The notes under the pieces are model-generated. The model had not been told where the DNA came from and did no database searches. It saw only the letters and a program-made list of their open reading frames with translations. Below are positions 5,943 to 8,291 of a stretch of DNA of 8,291 bases, one piece after another. Position 1 is the first letter of the stretch; the number at the start of each line of letters is the position of its first letter. The stretch comes from Chloroflexota bacterium (GTDB lineage Bacteria; Chloroflexota; Limnocylindria; Limnocylindrales; CSP1-4), in assembly GCA_021801545.1 (NCBI GenBank), contig JAJYXX010000186.1, forward strand, positions 1 to 8,291, given 5' to 3'. The position numbers were made by a program, and so were the translations under genes.

Positions 5943-7340
5943 ATGGCTGCGCCGACCGCGACCCCGACCGAGACGATCCGGTTCACCGTCAACGACACGC
6001 CGGTGGAGCTCGACGCGCCGGGCGGCCGGCGCCTCCTTGACGTCCTGCGCTACGACCTGGGCCTCACCGGCACCAAAGAGGGCTGTGGGGAGGGCGAGTG
6101 CGGGGCCTGCTCGGTCCTCATCGACGGTGACGTCGTCGACAGCTGCCTCGTCCCGGTCTGCCAGGTGGCCCGCCACGACGTCCGGACGGTCGAGGGCCTG
6201 GCCGACGGCGTCAGGCTCGATCCTCTCCAGTCGGCGTTCCTCGAGGCCGGCGGGACGCAGTGCGGGATCTGCACCCCCGGGATGCTCATGGCGGCCCGGG
6301 CATTCCTCGCTTCGGGTGCCGAGCCGACCGACGGAGCGATCCGAGAGGCGATCGCCGGAAACCTCTGCCGCTGCACCGGCTACACGAAGATCATCGAGGC
6401 GATCGCCCTGGCGGCCGGCGCGGTCCCCGCGTTCCGCCACATGCCGTCCACCGGCGCCGTTCGGCGGGTGGCCGCCCCGCCGAACGGAGGCCCGGCCATC
6501 GTTCCGTCCCCCACGCTGCGGCAGGCGCTCCGCCTGCTGGCCGAGACGGGCGGGCGGCCGATCGCCGGGGGCACGGACGTCATGGTGGCGCTGGCGGCGC
6601 GATCGCTCCCCCGCGACGGACCCTTGCTCGACATCTGGGGCCTCGAGGAGCTGCGGGGCATCCGGCTCGAGGGCGACGAGCTCGTTCTTGGCGCGCTCAC
6701 GACGTACGCCGAGCTGCGTCGCTCGCGCGTCGTGGCCGAGGCGCTGCCGGTCCTGGCCGAGATCGCCGCGACGATCGGCGCCGCCCAGATCCAGAACCGC
6801 GGCACCGTCGGCGGGAACGTCATCAACGCCTCGCCGGCCGGCGACATGCTGCCGCTGCTCCTCGCGACCGAGTCCTCGATCGTCCTGGCCAGCGTCCGCG
6901 GCGAGCGGACCGTGCCGGCCTCAGCATTCTGGAGCGGCTACCGCCGGACCGTCCGAGCCGCCGACGAGCTCGTCGTGCGCATCCGCATTCCGCTCGTGCC
7001 GGACCGCCGGGTGCGCTATCGGAAGATCGGGACACGCCGCGCGCTGGCGATCTCGAAGGTCGTCATGGCCGTCGCCTGGCGGGAGGACGGGTCGACCTGG
7101 CGCGACGTCCGGATCGGCCTCGGCTCGGTGGCCGAGCGGCCGATCCGCGCTCTCGGGGCGGAGGCGGTCCTCGAGGGTTCCCGGCCGACGACGGAGACGG
7201 CGGATCGCGCCGCGGCGGCGGTGGAGGCCGAGATCCGGCCGATCGACGACGTTCGGTCGACCGCCGACTATCGGCGGGCGGTCAGCGGACGCGTCCTCCG
7301 GCGGATCGTCCTCGAGGCCGGCGAGGCCGGCGCGAGGTAG
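5943..7340 (+). CDS. xdhA: Xanthine dehydrogenase, fused [2Fe-2S]/FAD small subunit
   Basis: This 465-aa protein carries electrons from the molybdenum site to FAD and on to NAD+ or another acceptor. The N-terminal ferredoxin domain (about 12-80) has GCGEGECGAC plus Cys68 (Cys48, 53, 56, 68) for the plant-type [2Fe-2S] cluster. The following helical domain (about 85-160) has QCGICTPGM (Cys107, Cys110) and NLCRCTGY (Cys142, Cys144) for the second cluster. A short linker (about 161-187) leads to the FAD-binding domain, with PIAGGTD (206-212) and IGAAQIQNRGTVGGNVINAS (278-297). The C-terminal CO dehydrogenase flavoprotein-type domain starts near YRKIGTRRALAISKV (359-373). The length matches the Rhodobacter-type XdhA fusion rather than the split XdhB/XdhC of E. 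coli. All eight cluster cysteines are present. The gene lies 9 bases after the Mo subunit, so the two probably form an (alpha-beta)2 enzyme. The gene order is the reverse of the Rhodobacter xdhAB order. Confidence 0.9.
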   Translation: MAAPTATPTETIRFTVNDTPVELDAPGGRRLLDVLRYDLGLTGTKEGCGEGECGACSVLIDGDVVDSCLVPVCQVARHDVRTVEGLADGVRLDPLQSAFLEAGGTQCGICTPGMLMAARAFLASGAEPTDGAIREAIAGNLCRCTGYTKIIEAIALAAGAVPAFRHMPSTGAVRRVAAPPNGGPAIVPSPTLRQALRLLAETGGRPIAGGTDVMVALAARSLPRDGPLLDIWGLEELRGIRLEGDELVLGALTTYAELRRSRVVAEALPVLAEIAATIGAAQIQNRGTVGGNVINASPAGDMLPLLLATESSIVLASVRGERTVPASAFWSGYRRTVRAADELVVRIRIPLVPDRRVRYRKIGTRRALAISKVVMAVAWREDGSTWRDVRIGLGSVAERPIRALGAEAVLEGSRPTTETADRAAAAVEAEIRPIDDVRSTADYRRAVSGRVLRRIVLEAGEAGAR

Positions 7341-7370
7341 GCGGGCGGCCGTCCACCGTTCGCGCCCGCC
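7340..7370. terminator. GC-rich inverted repeat in the convergent gap
   Basis: GGCGGGCG (7340-7347) and CGCCCGCC (7363-7370) are exact reverse complements with a 15-base loop, immediately after the stop of the FeS/FAD subunit. A second short palindrome, CCGGCGCCGG, lies at 7390-7399 before the convergent gene's stop. A terminator between two convergent genes is expected here. There is no T-run on either strand, so the assignment is by position and symmetry only. Confidence 0.3.
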
Positions 7371-7407
7371 GTCGACCGAGCGCCTCGTCCCGGCGCCGGC
7401 CCGTGAT

Positions 7408-8291
7408 TCAGGCCGGCGTCGCCCACATCAGCGCCCCGGGGCGGCAGCGCGTGAGACACAGCCCGCAGCGGGTACACAGCTCCTCGTCGAGCTCGGCCTT
7501 CTTGTCGACGACGCGGATCGCGTGAGGCGGACAGGAGAGCTCACACAGGCCGCAGCCGTTGCACAGGTCGAGGTCGAGCAGCGGAGGCCCGGCGACGTGC
7601 TCGGGATTCGTGCGCCGGAGTGCCAGACCCCTGATCTCGGCGATGCCGGCATAGCGGTGTGCGTCGAGCCAGGCGGCGACCTCGCCGGCGATCTTCGCGA
7701 ACACCCGCGGCCCGCGCAGGATGGCGGCCGTGCAGACCTGCACGGCCGACGCCCCGGCCATGACCATCTCGATCACGTCGGTCCCACGCGCCACGCCGCC
7801 GCAGCCGATGACCGGCAGGTCGACGGCGCGGGCGATGTCGAAGATGCAGCGCAGGGCGAGCGGCTTGAGGGCCGGCCCGGACAGCCATCCGTAGCCGTCC
7901 TCGCCGCCCATCCGCGGCAGGCCTGTCTCGACGTCGATCGCCAGGCAGGGCCCGAACGAGTTGATGGCGACGACCCCGTCGGCGCCGGCCTCCTTCGCGT
8001 GCACCGCGGCCCGCGACATCTCGCGCCCGAGGGGGCTCATCTTGACGAACACGGGCACCTCGACGGCCGCCTTGGCGGCGCGGATCGCCGCCATCATCGG
8101 CTGCGGGTCCTCGCCGATGTAGTGGGTCGAGAGCTCGAGGGCGTCGGCGAACGGCCGGACGCGTGGGGCGAGCTGGGCGATCTCCTCGGCCGTGTAGCCG
8201 AGGCTGATGATGAGCGGCAGCCCCGCGCTCCTGGCGATCTCGTACTCGCGTTCGATCCACTGCTCGGGCGGCAGCTCGGACCACAGCTCGG
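7408..8291 (-). CDS. Dihydroorotate/dihydropyrimidine dehydrogenase-family (PreA-like) flavoprotein with C-terminal 2x[4Fe-4S] domain, 5' end beyond window
   Basis: The last 293 residues are visible. The frame is open through the right edge with no stop, so the start lies outside. The visible part of the barrel has VPVFVKMSPLG, GADGVVAINSFG (Asn110 at the usual substrate-Asn region) and LPVIGCGGV followed by GASAVQVCTA, the FMN-phosphate-binding loops of the DHOD/PreA family. The C-terminal ferredoxin module (about 243-282) has two full motifs, CNGCGLCELSCP and CTRCGLCLTRC, giving eight cysteines for two [4Fe-4S] clusters. Family members reduce or oxidise a nucleobase ring using FMN and ferredoxin-type electron transfer. 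In DPD/PreA the catalytic loop reads N-L-S-C-P-H, with Cys as general acid. Here the matching segment is ELSTHYIGED, with Thr55 in the Cys position and a shorter loop, so the usual substrate is uncertain. The gene converges on xdhA with a 67-base gap, so it belongs to another transcript. A role in nucleobase catabolism is inferred from its neighbours. Confidence 0.85.
   Translation of the reverse strand, partial: ELWSELPPEQWIEREYEIARSAGLPLIISLGYTAEEIAQLAPRVRPFADALELSTHYIGEDPQPMMAAIRAAKAAVEVPVFVKMSPLGREMSRAAVHAKEAGADGVVAINSFGPCLAIDVETGLPRMGGEDGYGWLSGPALKPLALRCIFDIARAVDLPVIGCGGVARGTDVIEMVMAGASAVQVCTAAILRGPRVFAKIAGEVAAWLDAHRYAGIAEIRGLALRRTNPEHVAGPPLLDLDLCNGCGLCELSCPPHAIRVVDKKAELDEELCTRCGLCLTRCRPGALMWATPA

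Noticed and set aside
3483..6440. Long open frame of 985 codons on the minus strand, antisense to the xanthine dehydrogenase genes
   Set aside because: Its translation is Arg/Asp/Gly-rich with no recognisable domain, and it opposes two genes with full catalytic motifs. Long antisense frames are expected in GC-rich coding DNA.
6260..7525. Plus-strand frame of 421 codons overlapping the FeS/FAD subunit
   Set aside because: It is an out-of-frame reading of a gene with all eight cluster cysteines. Its product is low-complexity Arg/Gly/Pro.

Overview
The window is very GC-rich, has short intergenic gaps and weak Shine-Dalgarno signals, and uses GTG/ATG starts with -10-like elements close to them. 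This fits a high-GC Chloroflexota (Limnocylindria/Ellin6529-like) or an actinobacterium. The Chloroflexota guess rests on the style of the anti-sigma protein and the intergenic repeats, and is an inference without any phylogenetic marker.

Layout: positions 1-276 hold no gene I can support, only a perfect 12-bp hairpin at 194-223. A tRNA-Leu(CAA) with encoded CCA lies on the minus strand at 277-363, with a -10-like element behind it. A short tandem-repeat array (437-552, units of 16-17 bp) fills the gap to a plus-strand regulatory pair: an ECF sigma factor (571-1233) and a two-TM putative anti-sigma factor (1243-1989). A second repeat cluster (2001-2094) separates this pair from a plus-strand catabolic operon: guanine deaminase guaD (2189-3589), the molybdopterin subunit of a xanthine dehydrogenase (3621-5933), and a fused [2Fe-2S]/FAD subunit of the same enzyme (5943-7340). 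A convergent minus-strand gene (7408 to beyond the window end) encodes a dihydroorotate/dihydropyrimidine dehydrogenase-family flavoprotein with a C-terminal 2x[4Fe-4S] ferredoxin domain.

How it works together: GuaD should deaminate guanine to xanthine, and the two-subunit xanthine dehydrogenase should hydroxylate xanthine (and hypoxanthine) to urate, passing electrons Mo -> 2Fe-2S -> FAD -> NAD+ or another acceptor. Active-site residues support a purine substrate. The neighbouring PreA-like protein may belong to the same or a related nucleobase pathway, but its catalytic loop departs from the family and its partner genes are outside the window. No urate-degrading enzyme, purine transporter or XDH maturation factor (XdhC type) is visible.

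I did not find a clearly novel system. The points most worth a second look are the altered active-site loop of the PreA-like protein, the 16-17-bp repeat clusters on both sides of the sigma/anti-sigma pair, and the conflict between a promoter-like element and the only canonical start codon of the sigma gene.
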